This document shows, one piece after another, positions 52,708 to 61,871 of a stretch of DNA of 64,000 bases. The position numbers and the translations under genes are program-made. This DNA comes from Occallatibacter riparius (GTDB lineage: Bacteria; Acidobacteriota; Terriglobia; Terriglobales; Acidobacteriaceae). How positions within the stretch are numbered: position 1 is the stretch's first letter; the number at the start of each line of letters is the position of its first letter. The DNA lies in NCBI RefSeq assembly GCF_025264625.1, contig NZ_CP093313.1:1984001-2048000 (forward strand). The letters are read 5' to 3'. The notes beneath the pieces were generated by a model. It saw only the letters and a program-made list of their open reading frames with translations. It was not told the DNA's origin and did not search any database.

Positions 52708-54246
52708 TCAGCCGATCGTCACGCGCACTCCCGACGCATGCGGAACGGCAATCGTGTACTTCCCATCATTCAGACGCCCTGCTTGGTTCCCGCGCACAAT
52801 GTGCGCTTCGCGACTATCGATCGCAGCGGCCTGCAGCGTCTCGGTCTTGACGGCGCCATTACGCGCACCGGCAACATCCAAGGTGACGCTGACGTCCTTC
52901 TCCAGATCCTTGTTGAGGATGATCGCCGACACAGCTCCACCCGCCCTCTTCACCGCATAGGCCGTCGCATTCACGCCCGCCGCCTGCAGCTTCGCAGTCA
53001 GATCGCTCCGCACAAACGTCCCACCCGCAAACGCCCCCGCGAACTTCAACCCATGCGCCACAGGTTCCAGCGCGTACTTGTCACCGAAAGTGCCAATGGG
53101 CGTATAGAACGGATGCGGATGCGTCGCGATCTCCTCCGCCGTCTTGCCCTGATCCTTCAGCATCACGTCCCCCGGTAAAAATCCGCCCACAGAGTTTGCG
53201 ACTGACTTCCCCGTTCCTCCATGCAGGTTCACGCCGGAGTAGCCGTTCCACGCCAGCAGCAACGCATAATCCGCCGCCCACAACGCCGCCGCAAATACGT
53301 CGGATACCCCCGGCTTGCCTCCCCGATAGCACGTGTTCCCTTCGGTCATCCGAACGCCCACGCCCATCTTCTTCGCGGCGCCGGCGGCCATATCGGCGTC
53401 CTTCTGCACCCGCGCCATCGTCGCGGGCTTCAGCAGATTCGGAATATTCACATTCGGATTCGTCGCAGGCCCGCCGAAGTAGTAGTGATGCGTCAACCGC
53501 GTCACCCGCGGCGGGTTCTGAATCGACGGCCACGCCTCCGCAATCTGCGGCAGCCAGTCCACTGAAGCCGCAACATCCGGCATTCCGAACTTCGCATTCG
53601 GCACCTTCGCCGCCACTGCGCGCGCAAGCGCCAGCCACTCCTCCAGGTACGCCTTCACTCCCCACGTGTTCGGATCGCGGAGATGATTCCGGAACAGGTC
53701 GGCTTCATTACCAATCTGGAAATACTGCAGGCCAGCGCCCAGCGTCTTCGCCACAAACTCCGCTTCGGCAGCCGCGCGCTCCGGCGTGTTCGTTCCCATT
53801 CCAATGCCGTACAGGCACGACCACCCCGTCGCCTTCAGAAACTCCGCCAGGTTGCGAATCGCCTCCGGAGTCACCGCATAGTACTGCGCCTTCGGCTCGC
53901 CCTCCACCTCCCGCGTGTGCGGATGCTCCGGCTCCTGCGATTCCGGAGTAGCCTTGAACCAGCCAAACTCGCTGGTGTTGCCACCAAGCCGCAGCACCCC
54001 ATGCGTTGCCAGTGCCTTGCATTGCTCAATCAGCCCCGTGTTCGCCGGTGAAAAGAACGCCACATCCGTGAGCTGCTGCACTTCATAGGACAGGCCCACA
54101 AAGTCCTCAGGCATGTGCGCCCCATTCGCTTCGGCGGGAATGTCCAGCGTGGCCTGTGCAGCGTTGTTGGTCTGTGCTCGAAGTGTGCCGGCTGCAACAG
54201 CCAGCGCTGCATTCGCAACGAATCGGCGTCGGGTTATCGTAGTCAT
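52708..54246 (-). CDS. Tat-exported GH79-like glycosidase (β-glucuronidase/heparanase family)
   Basis: A 512-aa enzyme with twin-arginine signal TTITRRRFVANAALAVAAG. Barrel features: FVGLSYEVQQLTD, GVLRLGGNTSEFGWF, acid/base E181 in FQIGNEADL, HHYYFGGPATNPNV, nucleophile E302 in RMTEGNTCYRGG and a C-terminal GH79-type β-domain (SAIILNKDLEKDVSVTLD). GH79 enzymes act on glucuronic-acid glycosides, for example on arabinogalactan or glucuronoxylan. Start ATG 54246 begins exactly at the Tat signal; the frame extends to 54354 without support. It converges on hpnB (5-base gap) and diverges from the YVTN gene. Confidence 0.85.
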   Translation of the reverse strand: MTTITRRRFVANAALAVAAGTLRAQTNNAAQATLDIPAEANGAHMPEDFVGLSYEVQQLTDVAFFSPANTGLIEQCKALATHGVLRLGGNTSEFGWFKATPESQEPEHPHTREVEGEPKAQYYAVTPEAIRNLAEFLKATGWSCLYGIGMGTNTPERAAAEAEFVAKTLGAGLQYFQIGNEADLFRNHLRDPNTWGVKAYLEEWLALARAVAAKVPNAKFGMPDVAASVDWLPQIAEAWPSIQNPPRVTRLTHHYYFGGPATNPNVNIPNLLKPATMARVQKDADMAAGAAKKMGVGVRMTEGNTCYRGGKPGVSDVFAAALWAADYALLLAWNGYSGVNLHGGTGKSVANSVGGFLPGDVMLKDQGKTAEEIATHPHPFYTPIGTFGDKYALEPVAHGLKFAGAFAGGTFVRSDLTAKLQAAGVNATAYAVKRAGGAVSAIILNKDLEKDVSVTLDVAGARNGAVKTETLQAAAIDSREAHIVRGNQAGRLNDGKYTIAVPHASGVRVTIG

Positions 54247-54371
54247 CGCAACCAATGTACACCGCGCGCACCAGTAGCTCTTGTGATCCCGCGTAGGCCT
54301 TAATTTGATGGCCAACCCGCTGCCGCGCTGGTTATTCTTGGTTGGCGTTCGCAACTTCCCCGGAGATCAAC

Positions 54372-55364
54372 ATGAACAAATCCTGCGGTGTCGCATTACT
54401 CCTCGCCACATTTGCCCCCGCCGCCTTCTCACAGCAGGCGCGCCTCCTCGTCGCGCAAAAAGGCGAGTCCAGCCTCGGCATCATCGATCCCTCCGCGGGA
54501 AAACTGATCGCATCCGTTCCTGAAGGCGGCGTCACCGGCCACGAGGTCATCGCCTCACCCGACGGCCGCTTCGCCTACGTGCCCATCTACGGCAACTCCG
54601 GAGTGGGCAAGCCCGGCACCGACGGAACAAAGCTCGTCGTCATCGACATTGCCTCGCAAAAAATCGCCGGCACCGTCGACTTCGGACATGGCATCCGCCC
54701 CCACATGCCGATCTTCGGCCCCAAGGACGGCCTGCTCTACGTCACCACCGAACTCGACCAGACCGTAACGCAAATCGATCCAAAGACGCTGAAGATCGTC
54801 GGCACCATCCCCACCGGCCAGCCCGAGAGCCACATGCTCGCGCTCTCCCACAATGGCCGCCGCGGCTACACCGCCAACGTCGGCCCCGGCACCGTCTCGG
54901 TCCTCGACATCGCCGCGCGCAAGACCCTCACCGTCATTCCCATCTCGAAGACCACGCAGCGCATCTCCATCACGCCCGACGACAAGTGGGTCATCACCGC
55001 CGACCAGATCAAGCCGCAACTCGCCGTCATCGACACCGCCATCAACAAGATCGCCCACTGGGTTCCGATTGACGGAATCGCCTACGGCACCGCGCCCACG
55101 CTCGACGGCCGCTATCTCATCGCGACGATCCCGTTGAAGAATGAAGTTGCCATCGTCGACCTGAAAACCATGCAGGTCGCGCGCAACGTGCCCACGCCAC
55201 CCGATCCGCAGGAAGTTCTCATGCGCCCCGATCACAAAGTTGCTTATGTAAGCTGTGTAGGTTCGCACCAGGTCGCCGAAATCGACCTCGCAACCTGGAA
55301 GGTCACCCGCACCATCCAGGATGGCAACAACTCCGACGGCATCGCCTGGGCTGCGGTCAAATAG
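54372..55364 (+). CDS. Secreted YVTN-type β-propeller protein
   Basis: A 330-aa protein; signal peptide ~1-20 (NKSCGVALLLATFAPAAFSQ). About seven ~40-residue propeller blades follow, each with a variant of IDxxxxKxxxTIPxGxxP: LGIIDPSAGKLIASVPEG, LVVIDIASQKIAGTVDFG, TQIDPKTLKIVGTIPTG, LAVIDTAINKIAHWVP and EIDLATWKVTRTIQDG. YncE-like proteins bind ligands or nucleic acids; a function here cannot be assigned. GGAG seven bases before ATG. Confidence 0.9.
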   Translation: MNKSCGVALLLATFAPAAFSQQARLLVAQKGESSLGIIDPSAGKLIASVPEGGVTGHEVIASPDGRFAYVPIYGNSGVGKPGTDGTKLVVIDIASQKIAGTVDFGHGIRPHMPIFGPKDGLLYVTTELDQTVTQIDPKTLKIVGTIPTGQPESHMLALSHNGRRGYTANVGPGTVSVLDIAARKTLTVIPISKTTQRISITPDDKWVITADQIKPQLAVIDTAINKIAHWVPIDGIAYGTAPTLDGRYLIATIPLKNEVAIVDLKTMQVARNVPTPPDPQEVLMRPDHKVAYVSCVGSHQVAEIDLATWKVTRTIQDGNNSDGIAWAAVK

Positions 55365-55383
55365 GAGGGTCTGCAGGGCGAGA

Positions 55384-57018
55384 TCAGCCGATCTCGCCCG
55401 ACCACTTCTCCAGCGCATCGCGGAACGCCATCATAAACCGCCCCGCATCCGCCCCATCAATAAGCCGGTGATCGAAGCCCAGGCAGAATTGCTGCATCGA
55501 GCGGATCGCAATCGTATCGTTGCCCTCCGCATCGCTCAGCACCACCGGCTCCTTCCGCAGCGCGCCAATCGCCAGAATCGCCGACTCGCCAGGATTGATA
55601 ATCGGCGTCCCGAAGTCCCCGCCGAAGACGCCGAAGTTCGTCAGCGTAAACGTCGACCCCGAAGCCTCCTCCGGCTTCAGCTTCTTGGTCCGCGCACGCT
55701 CCGCCAGGTCGGCCATTGTCGCTGCCATCTCTGGAAACCCTCTGCGCTCGGCCTCGCGCACCACCGGCACAATCAGCCCCCATTCCAGAGCCACCGCAAT
55801 GCCAAGCTGCACATGATCGTGATAGCGAATCGAACTGCCCTCGATCTTCGCATTCACAATGGGATACTTCCGGATCGCCTCAGTCACCGCCGCAGCGATG
55901 AACGGCATGTACGTAAGCTTCACGCCGTGCCGTTTTTCAAATTCCGCGCGCTCGCGTTCCCGCACCCGCGCGACGCGCGTCATGTCGATCTTGTACATCA
56001 TGTACGCGTGCGGAATGGTCTGCGCGCTCTCCACCATGCGCTGCGCAATGATCGACCGCATCCGGCTCATCGGCTCGAGCCTGCCCTCAAGCGGCTCCTG
56101 CGGTGCGGCCACTCTCTCACTGCCTGGCGCAACCACAGCAGCCGGCGTAACGGTCGCGGGCGCAGCGGGAATCTTCGCCGCCGTCGGCGCAGTCCCAGCG
56201 CCGTCCTTCAAATACGCGAGTACATCTTCTTTCGTGATGCGTCCGTTCGTTCCCGTACCGCGAATGCGCCGCAAATCCAAATTGTGTTCGCGCGCCATCC
56301 GCCGCACCAGCGGAGACGACCGCACAGATTCACTCAGCAACTCGGGCTCCGGCGTTGCATCCGCGGCCGGGCCACGCATGGCCGCCGGAGAAGGCGCTGC
56401 CTCAGCCCGCGCTTCCAACTGCGCATTCGCGGCCCGCGCAGGCGCCCCATCCGGCTGCGCTACAGCAGCAGTTCCGCCGATCACCGCGACCACCGTGTTC
56501 ACCACAACCGTCTCGCCCTCAGCCACGCGAATCTCGCGCAGCACCCCGGAGACGGGCGCGGCAATCTCAGCATCCACCTTGTCGGTTGAGATCTCGAACA
56601 GCGGTTCGTCCTTCTGCACCATTTCGCCGGCCTTCTTCCGCCACTTCGTAATGGTGCCCTCAAAAATGGACTCGCCCATCTGCGGCATCACAACATCTGT
56701 TCCGCCCCCCGATAACTCTGCCGCCTCGTGCTGCACAGCAGCCTCGGGCGACGCAGGCGCAGTTGGCCGCACCGCAGGTGCATCGCCGCCAATCACCGCC
56801 ACCACTTTGTTGACCTCGACAGTCTCGCCTTCTTGAGCTCTGATCTCGCTCAGCACCCCGCTTACCGGCGCAGGAATCTCCGCATCCACCTTATCCGTCG
56901 AAATCTCGAAAAGCGGCTCGTCTTTCTGCACCGCGTCGCCCGGCTTCTTCAGCCACTTCGTAATGGTGCCCTCAAAGATCGATTCCCCCATCTGGGGCAT
57001 GACGACGTCGGTTGGCAT
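55384..57018 (-). CDS. Dihydrolipoamide acyltransferase (E2 of 2-oxoacid dehydrogenase)
   Basis: A 544-aa E2 with two lipoyl domains (lipoyl Lys K43 and K147, both in TDKVDAEI), Ala/Pro linkers, a peripheral-subunit-binding domain (VRSSPLVRRMAREHNLDLRR, ~235-270) and a catalytic acyltransferase domain with FDHRLIDGADAGRFM (H517). Could serve pyruvate, 2-oxoglutarate or branched-chain oxoacid dehydrogenase; the E1 and E3 genes are not adjacent. lipB lies immediately downstream, 115 bases away, consistent with supply of its lipoyl groups. Confidence 0.94.
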   Translation of the reverse strand: MPTDVVMPQMGESIFEGTITKWLKKPGDAVQKDEPLFEISTDKVDAEIPAPVSGVLSEIRAQEGETVEVNKVVAVIGGDAPAVRPTAPASPEAAVQHEAAELSGGGTDVVMPQMGESIFEGTITKWRKKAGEMVQKDEPLFEISTDKVDAEIAAPVSGVLREIRVAEGETVVVNTVVAVIGGTAAVAQPDGAPARAANAQLEARAEAAPSPAAMRGPAADATPEPELLSESVRSSPLVRRMAREHNLDLRRIRGTGTNGRITKEDVLAYLKDGAGTAPTAAKIPAAPATVTPAAVVAPGSERVAAPQEPLEGRLEPMSRMRSIIAQRMVESAQTIPHAYMMYKIDMTRVARVRERERAEFEKRHGVKLTYMPFIAAAVTEAIRKYPIVNAKIEGSSIRYHDHVQLGIAVALEWGLIVPVVREAERRGFPEMAATMADLAERARTKKLKPEEASGSTFTLTNFGVFGGDFGTPIINPGESAILAIGALRKEPVVLSDAEGNDTIAIRSMQQFCLGFDHRLIDGADAGRFMMAFRDALEKWSGEIG

Positions 57019-57133
57019 CTATCGTTTTCTCCGCAATTTGAGCGCCGGTTTCGTGTTTCTGGGGAAGTGCCGACTCCAGCCGGATTATAAATCTCCGCAT
57101 GTTGAGCATGCGGAGAGCAGCCACATGGTTCTG

Positions 57134-57949
57134 CTACGCGCGCACCGGACGTTCAGCATCGCCCCGCAATCGCTCGACCTCAACCGGAACCTGCAGAGGC
57201 GTGTCTTCGGCAGGAAACTCCTGCTTCGAACGCGATTCAGCATTCCGCCGCAACGCCTCGATACTCCGCACCTCCACCATCTCCTGCCGGAACACGATCC
57301 CGAACTGCCGCGCAGCCTCCTGCGCAACAACGTCCAGCCCGGGCAATTCTGCAGTCGCCTCCCGCTCCAGGCTCGTCACCGGCTTATCCGTAATCCCGCA
57401 CGGGTTGATCAACTGAAAATCGCGCAGATCGGTTGTCACATTGAATGCGAACCCATGCGACGTGATGCCGCGTGAGACGTGAATCCCGATCGCACCAATC
57501 TTTCGCGCATGCTTCTCATCAGCGCCGATCCACACACCCGTCAGCCCCGCGACCCGCCCCGCCCGCACTCCGTACGTGCCGCATACTCCAATCAGCGCTT
57601 CTTCCATCAGCCTCACAAAATCGACAGGCCCCATGCGTCCGCCGCTCTCGCGCTCCAGGCTGCGCAAATCAAAGATCGGATAGCCCACAAGCTGCCCCGG
57701 CCCGTGATACGTCACGTCACCGCCGCGGCTGATCTGGTGCAGAGTCACTCCGCGCGCCGCAAGCAACTCATCCGATGCGAGCACATTCGCGCGATTGGCA
57801 TGCCGTCCCAGCGTGAGCACCGGCGGATGCTCCAGCAGCAGGAGCACATTGCCAACGCGATCTGCGCGCCGCATTTCCACTAGCTCTTCCTGCAGCCGCA
57901 GTGCTTCGTCATAACCAGTGCGTCCGAGATACAGATATTGAATTGCCAT
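57134..57949 (-). CDS. lipB: Octanoyl-[ACP]:protein N-octanoyltransferase LipB
   Basis: A 271-aa LipB: VLLLEHPPVLTLGRHANRAN, QISRGGDVTYHGPGQLVGYPI, KIGAIGIHVSRGITSHGFAFNV and catalytic Cys184 in INPCGITDKPVTS, with the partner Lys in AIGI context. It moves octanoyl from ACP to lipoyl domains, here fittingly beside the E2 gene. About 30 residues at the C-terminus exceed the usual length and look unconserved. ATG 57949 follows GGAG; the GTG one codon earlier is less likely. Confidence 0.95.
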   Translation of the reverse strand: MAIQYLYLGRTGYDEALRLQEELVEMRRADRVGNVLLLLEHPPVLTLGRHANRANVLASDELLAARGVTLHQISRGGDVTYHGPGQLVGYPIFDLRSLERESGGRMGPVDFVRLMEEALIGVCGTYGVRAGRVAGLTGVWIGADEKHARKIGAIGIHVSRGITSHGFAFNVTTDLRDFQLINPCGITDKPVTSLEREATAELPGLDVVAQEAARQFGIVFRQEMVEVRSIEALRRNAESRSKQEFPAEDTPLQVPVEVERLRGDAERPVRA

Positions 57950-58057
57950 CACACTCCAATTCTAGGCTTCCTGACTCGCGTCAAGAATTTGTCAATTCTA
58001 TTGTGAATCCGAAATGCGCCAGTAACTTTGCATCCGTGTGTTCCGTCTATTGGTCGA

Positions 58058-59854
58058 ATGAACGTTCCGCGAACATGCAGGCGGGCGTCGATCGCTTCCT
58101 CTTCCCTTCTTTGCGTACTCATAGTCATTCTGGCCACAGTGAGTTACATGCGCTCGTGGTCTGTTCATGCGGAGACGAAGCCCAATCGATCCACTCCAGC
58201 GGCGGCACCCGACACGGTGCCGGCTGCCGCGGAGAGCTATGTAGGCGCAGCCGCATGCGCGCCGTGCCACCAACAGATCTACTCGACCTTCGAGCGCACC
58301 CGCATGGGCCGCTCCATGACACTTGTCACGCCCGCGTTGCTCAAAACTCTTTCGCTTCCCGGGTCCTTCTATAGCCAAACTCTCGATCGGCACTTCGAAG
58401 TCTTCGCGCGCAACGGCAAACTTTACCAGAGCGAATACGCCGTCGGCCCTGACGCCAAAGAAATATTCCGCAACACAAAACAAATCGACTGGATCATCGG
58501 CGCCGGCGCCAATGGCATCGGCGGCCTCACCATAGAAGGCAATGCACTCTTTGAGGCGCCTCTGTCCTTCTACCCGCGCACTAATCAGTGGGAGCTCTCG
58601 CCGGGCTACGAGATGAACGATCTCGGCTTCCATCGTCCTGTGCTGCCCGGCTGCATCGCCTGCCACACCGGCCGATCGAACCTCGTCGACCAGACCACCA
58701 GCCGTTTCACGGTCAAACCATTCGACCAGCCGTCCATCGGCTGCGAGAACTGTCACGGCCCCGGCGAGGCGCATGTGCGCGCCGAGACCACGCATCAAGG
58801 CCTCGATGCCGGTTCGCACATCGTGAACCCCGGCCGCCTCAGTGCCGATCTCGAAAACAACATCTGCATGTCGTGTCACGAAGCAGGCGACAGCCGCGTT
58901 CCCCGCCCCGGCAAGAACTACCAGGATTTTCGGCCCGGCGAGCCGCTCGACAAGGCCGTCTCCGTATTCATGGTGCCCCTCAAGAAGAGCGATCCCGATA
59001 CCCACGATCACGTGCAGCACTTCTTTGAGATGTCGATGAGCAAGTGCTACCGCGCCACTGCTGGACAGCTTCGCTGCGCCACGTGCCACAATCCGCATTT
59101 CGAGCCTGCACCTGAAAAAGCATCCGCGTACTTCAACCAGAAGTGCATGGCGTGCCACGCCGATCGCCAGTGCACTCTCCCGCAAGCTGATCGCGCCAAA
59201 ACTTCTCCTGCCGACAACTGCATCGGCTGCCACATGCCGCACCGCGATGCACCAGAGACCGCTCACACCAGTCTCACCAATCACCGCATCCTGAAACGGC
59301 CGGGCGAGCCTTGGCCCAACGAAGCATTCAAGCAAACCACCCCCGCGCTCCCCGATCTCGTGCACATCGATGCGGTGCCGCGGCAGTCAGACCAAATTCC
59401 TGCAGCCACTCTCGTCGAAGCCTACCGCGAAATCGCCAGCCGCAGGCCTGAATACCAGGAGAAGTACGAGCAAACGCTCGCTCAGGCTCAGACAGCCCTT
59501 CCCGGCGACGCTGCCGTGCAACTCGATCTCGGACGCATCAGCCTCGCCCGCGATCAGCCAGCCGAGGCGGTCACCTATCTGCAGCGCGCCGCCACGCTGA
59601 GCCCTAACGATCCAGCAGCCTTCGGCTACCTCTCTCAGGCGCTCTCGCGCGTGGGCCGCGTTCATGAAGCCATCGCCGCCAGCCGCAAAGCCGTCGAGCT
59701 CGACCCCTTCGAGCCCCTCTGGCGCAAAGGCCTCATCGATCAGTACATCACCGCGCAGCAATACAGCGACGCTACGCTAGCCATGAAGCAATACCTCGAT
59801 CAGTTCCCTGAAGACGGCTCCATGCGCAAGATATATGAGTTCGCAACCCACTGA
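58058..59854 (+). CDS. Heptaheme c-type cytochrome with C-terminal TPRs
   Basis: A 598-aa exported protein: N-terminal TM/signal (SSLLCVLIVILATVSYM), then seven CxxCH heme sites at about residues 65 (CAPCH), 198 (CIACH), 229 (CENCH), 271 (CMSCH), 340 (CATCH), 363 (CMACH) and 388 (CIGCH), and TPR units from ~450 (AVQLDLGRISLARDQPAEAV, AIAASRKAVELDPFEPLW). This cytochrome-plus-TPR form is common in Acidobacteriota and Verrucomicrobia; the electron-transfer partner is unknown. ATG 58058 is preferred over TTG 58028. Confidence 0.88.
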   Translation: MNVPRTCRRASIASSSLLCVLIVILATVSYMRSWSVHAETKPNRSTPAAAPDTVPAAAESYVGAAACAPCHQQIYSTFERTRMGRSMTLVTPALLKTLSLPGSFYSQTLDRHFEVFARNGKLYQSEYAVGPDAKEIFRNTKQIDWIIGAGANGIGGLTIEGNALFEAPLSFYPRTNQWELSPGYEMNDLGFHRPVLPGCIACHTGRSNLVDQTTSRFTVKPFDQPSIGCENCHGPGEAHVRAETTHQGLDAGSHIVNPGRLSADLENNICMSCHEAGDSRVPRPGKNYQDFRPGEPLDKAVSVFMVPLKKSDPDTHDHVQHFFEMSMSKCYRATAGQLRCATCHNPHFEPAPEKASAYFNQKCMACHADRQCTLPQADRAKTSPADNCIGCHMPHRDAPETAHTSLTNHRILKRPGEPWPNEAFKQTTPALPDLVHIDAVPRQSDQIPAATLVEAYREIASRRPEYQEKYEQTLAQAQTALPGDAAVQLDLGRISLARDQPAEAVTYLQRAATLSPNDPAAFGYLSQALSRVGRVHEAIAASRKAVELDPFEPLWRKGLIDQYITAQQYSDATLAMKQYLDQFPEDGSMRKIYEFATH

Positions 59855-59875
59855 GGCGTCAGCCCACCCGCATTC

Positions 59876-60262
59876 TTATGGAAGCACGGGCCGTGCTTTG
59901 AAGATTCCTGCAAACGATGCGCGATAGCGCCAGAAGATCACCAGCCACAAGATGGTCACAATGAATCCGGCCGGCAGGCCCATGGGAGCGATCAAGAACC
60001 CCGCCAGCAGAATATTAAAGATGACCGGACCCAGAATCGCGAGCGCCAGTGGCACAAACAAATTGACCAACAGCAGAATCCCCGGAATCACCTCGCACAA
60101 ACCAACCACAAACATCCAATGCGAAGCGGTCATAGCGTGCGTGAATTCCTGGGCAATTCCCGTCTGTGTGGGATTCGGCATCCATGTCACTAAGTGATTG
60201 GAGCCGAACACCACCAGGACCAACCCCAGCAAATAACGGCATACAGTCGCTGCTTGCTTCAA
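59876..60262 (-). CDS. DoxX-like integral membrane protein
   Basis: A 128-aa protein with four membrane helices (CRYLLGLVLVVFGSNHL, WMFVVGLCEVIPGILLLV, LAILGPVIFNILLAGFL, GFIVTILWLVIFW). The GLxLxxFGxNH pattern and helix layout match DoxX/DoxD-like proteins; role uncertain, often linked to redox stress. TTG 60262 is chosen because AGGAGG lies five bases upstream and it opens as MKQAATVCRYLLG; a GTG at 60316 has no SD. Confidence 0.8.
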   Translation of the reverse strand: MKQAATVCRYLLGLVLVVFGSNHLVTWMPNPTQTGIAQEFTHAMTASHWMFVVGLCEVIPGILLLVNLFVPLALAILGPVIFNILLAGFLIAPMGLPAGFIVTILWLVIFWRYRASFAGIFKARPVLP

Positions 60263-60381
60263 AAAAGCCTCCTGAACATTCCCATAGTCCCGACCGATCC
60301 GGAACCGCGACTGCACGCGGAGCGGCGATTCGTAAAGGATGTTTTCCCATCCTAGCCCGATTCACCAATGTCAATCCGGGA

Positions 60382-60387
60382 TAAAAT
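60382..60387 (+). promoter_or_regulatory. -10 box for RNase P RNA
   Basis: TAAAAT sits eight bases before the predicted 5' end of the RNA, the usual distance. A clear -35 box is not visible (weak candidate TTCACC at 60361, spacing 15). Confidence 0.4.
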
Positions 60388-60394
60388 CAATCAT

Positions 60395-60888
60395 GGCAGG
60401 AGGACCGGGCGGTCGCTGCCGGATGCTCGAGCGCAAGCGAGAGCGGCCGGGGGAGGAAAGTCCGAACTCCGCAGGGCAGTGTGCCGGATAACGTCCGGGA
60501 CGCGGGCGTTAAGGCCCGTGGACGGCCAGTGCCACAGAGAACATACCGCCTCGGCTACCCCGTCTTTTGGCGGGACTCCCCGGGCCGGTCCGCCTCAATT
60601 GAGTTGGCGGCCGGCCCGGTGCCGGGGTAAGGGTGAAAAGGTGCGGTAAGAGCGCACCGCTGCGACGGTAACGGCGCAGGCATGGTAAACCCCACACGGA
60701 GCAAGACCAAATAGGGAGGGAAGCCGCGGGCAAGGAGCGATGCCCGTGCTCGGTGCCGGCCCGGCGCCGAAAGCCCGCTCCATGCAATGGCGAAACCTCC
60801 GGGTAGGTCGCTGATGAGCGCGAGCGGTAACGCTCCGCCTAGAGGAATGACCGCACACGACAGAATTCGGCTTACAGGTCCTTTTGCC
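60395..60888 (+). ncRNA. rnpB: RNase P RNA (bacterial type A)
   Basis: The catalytic RNA of tRNA 5' processing. Conserved blocks in order: GAGGAAAGTCCGAACTCC, GGCAGTGTGCC-type stem, ACAGAGAACATACCG, GGTAAGGGTGAAAAGGTGCGG, TAAGAGCGCACCG, GGAGCAAGACCAAATAGGGA, GGGTAGGTCGCTGA and ACAGAATTCGGCTTACAGG. Ends are set by a 12-bp P1 helix: GGCAGGAGGACC (60395) with GGTCCTTTTGCC (to 60888). At ~494 nt it is longer than E. coli RNase P; most of the extra length is an extended P11/P12 arm with stem 60581-60618. Confidence 0.95.
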
Positions 60889-60907
60889 GAATCATCACCA
60901 AACATGC

Positions 60908-60934
60908 CGAAACCCGCTGACCAAGCGGGTTTCG
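60908..60934. terminator. Bidirectional hairpin between RNase P RNA and DUF4239 gene
   Basis: CGAAACCCGCT pairs perfectly with AGCGGGTTTCG over GACCA (11 bp). It lies 19 bases after the RNA and 23 bases past the stop of the minus-strand gene, and probably ends both transcripts. T-tract absent. Confidence 0.6.
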
Positions 60935-60957
60935 ACACCAGAACTGACCACTGTCTT

Positions 60958-61719
60958 CTACTTCGGCTTCAGCGAGTCAGCCAGCGTCATCATGTTCTGC
61001 GGCGCAATCCGTATCAGCCCGCCCTGCGGGCTGTCCACGTCAGCGATCAGCAGGAACGACGCCGCAATCGCCAGCGGCACCACCAGCAGCGTGAACGCCT
61101 GGGCCCTCTTCTCCCCGTAGCCAATCAGGAAATTGCTGAACAACGCAATCACAATCATGAGCGCCCACGCCGGCAGAGGGATGCGCTTCCACCGCGCCGC
61201 CTGCGTGTATCCCTGCCGATTGATCACATCGTTCATCCCAGTAACCACGACCGCCGAAATCGGATCCCGCTGCGCAACGGCGGCTTTGCTTACCGTACTC
61301 CACATCTCGTTTTGAAGCTGCGCAGTCTTGTTCGCGAGATCCGTAACGTCCACGGAGGCATGCGCCTGGTAGCGCTGGATTCGCAAATCGAGATACCGCA
61401 CAAGCTGCGCTTGCACCACCGCCTTCGCCGCGTCCGGCATCAGGTCGGCCCGCTGATACTCGGTCCCGATCGCATTTGCCTCTTCTTCTTCGTAGTCCTT
61501 CCGCTGATCGTAGCGGCTGATTGCCATCGAAAAGCTGAACCCAATCAGCAGTCCAAGCAGCGTGAGCGTCGCACCCAGAACCACGGTGTACTCGTCCTTC
61601 TCCAGGTCCTCGTCGCCCTTGCGTCTCCTGCGAACCGCCGATCCAAGCCACGCAAAACCGGACAGCAACACCAAAGTCAAAACAGACAGAATCACGGGAT
61701 AGTTCATAATCTGGCTCAT
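60958..61719 (-). CDS. DUF4239/bestrophin-like membrane protein
   Basis: A 253-aa protein: two N-terminal TM helices (VILSVLTLVLLSGFAWLG; YTVVLGATLTLLGLLIGFSF), a soluble helical stretch (EEEEANAIGTEYQRADLMPD, ~85-180) and two C-terminal TM helices (LMIVIALFSNFLIGYG; FTLLVVPLAIAASFLLIADV). The AIGTEYQRADLLP segment and layout fit the DUF4239 bestrophin-like family, possible anion channels of unverified function. Convergent with rnpB. Confidence 0.85.
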   Translation of the reverse strand: MSQIMNYPVILSVLTLVLLSGFAWLGSAVRRRRKGDEDLEKDEYTVVLGATLTLLGLLIGFSFSMAISRYDQRKDYEEEEANAIGTEYQRADLMPDAAKAVVQAQLVRYLDLRIQRYQAHASVDVTDLANKTAQLQNEMWSTVSKAAVAQRDPISAVVVTGMNDVINRQGYTQAARWKRIPLPAWALMIVIALFSNFLIGYGEKRAQAFTLLVVPLAIAASFLLIADVDSPQGGLIRIAPQNMMTLADSLKPK

Positions 61720-61871
61720 CCGAGCACTCTCTTTCGTGCCACAGCCGCCACTACACAGTCACTGCGCGGATGTTATGAAGAGAGGCTATCGGGCACCATA
61801 CTCTCATTTAACTGGTAGAAGTGCCAGCGCATAGCGAGCGTCTGCATTGCCGACTCCGATACCATTGGCCT

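Noticed and set aside
55321..56589. 422-codon open frame antisense to the E2 gene
   Set aside because: Arg/His/Pro-rich shadow with no domain; E2 is certain.
57998..59365. 455-codon open frame antisense to the heptaheme cytochrome
   Set aside because: Composition is Gly/Ala/Val/Arg-rich shadow coding; the plus strand has seven heme motifs.
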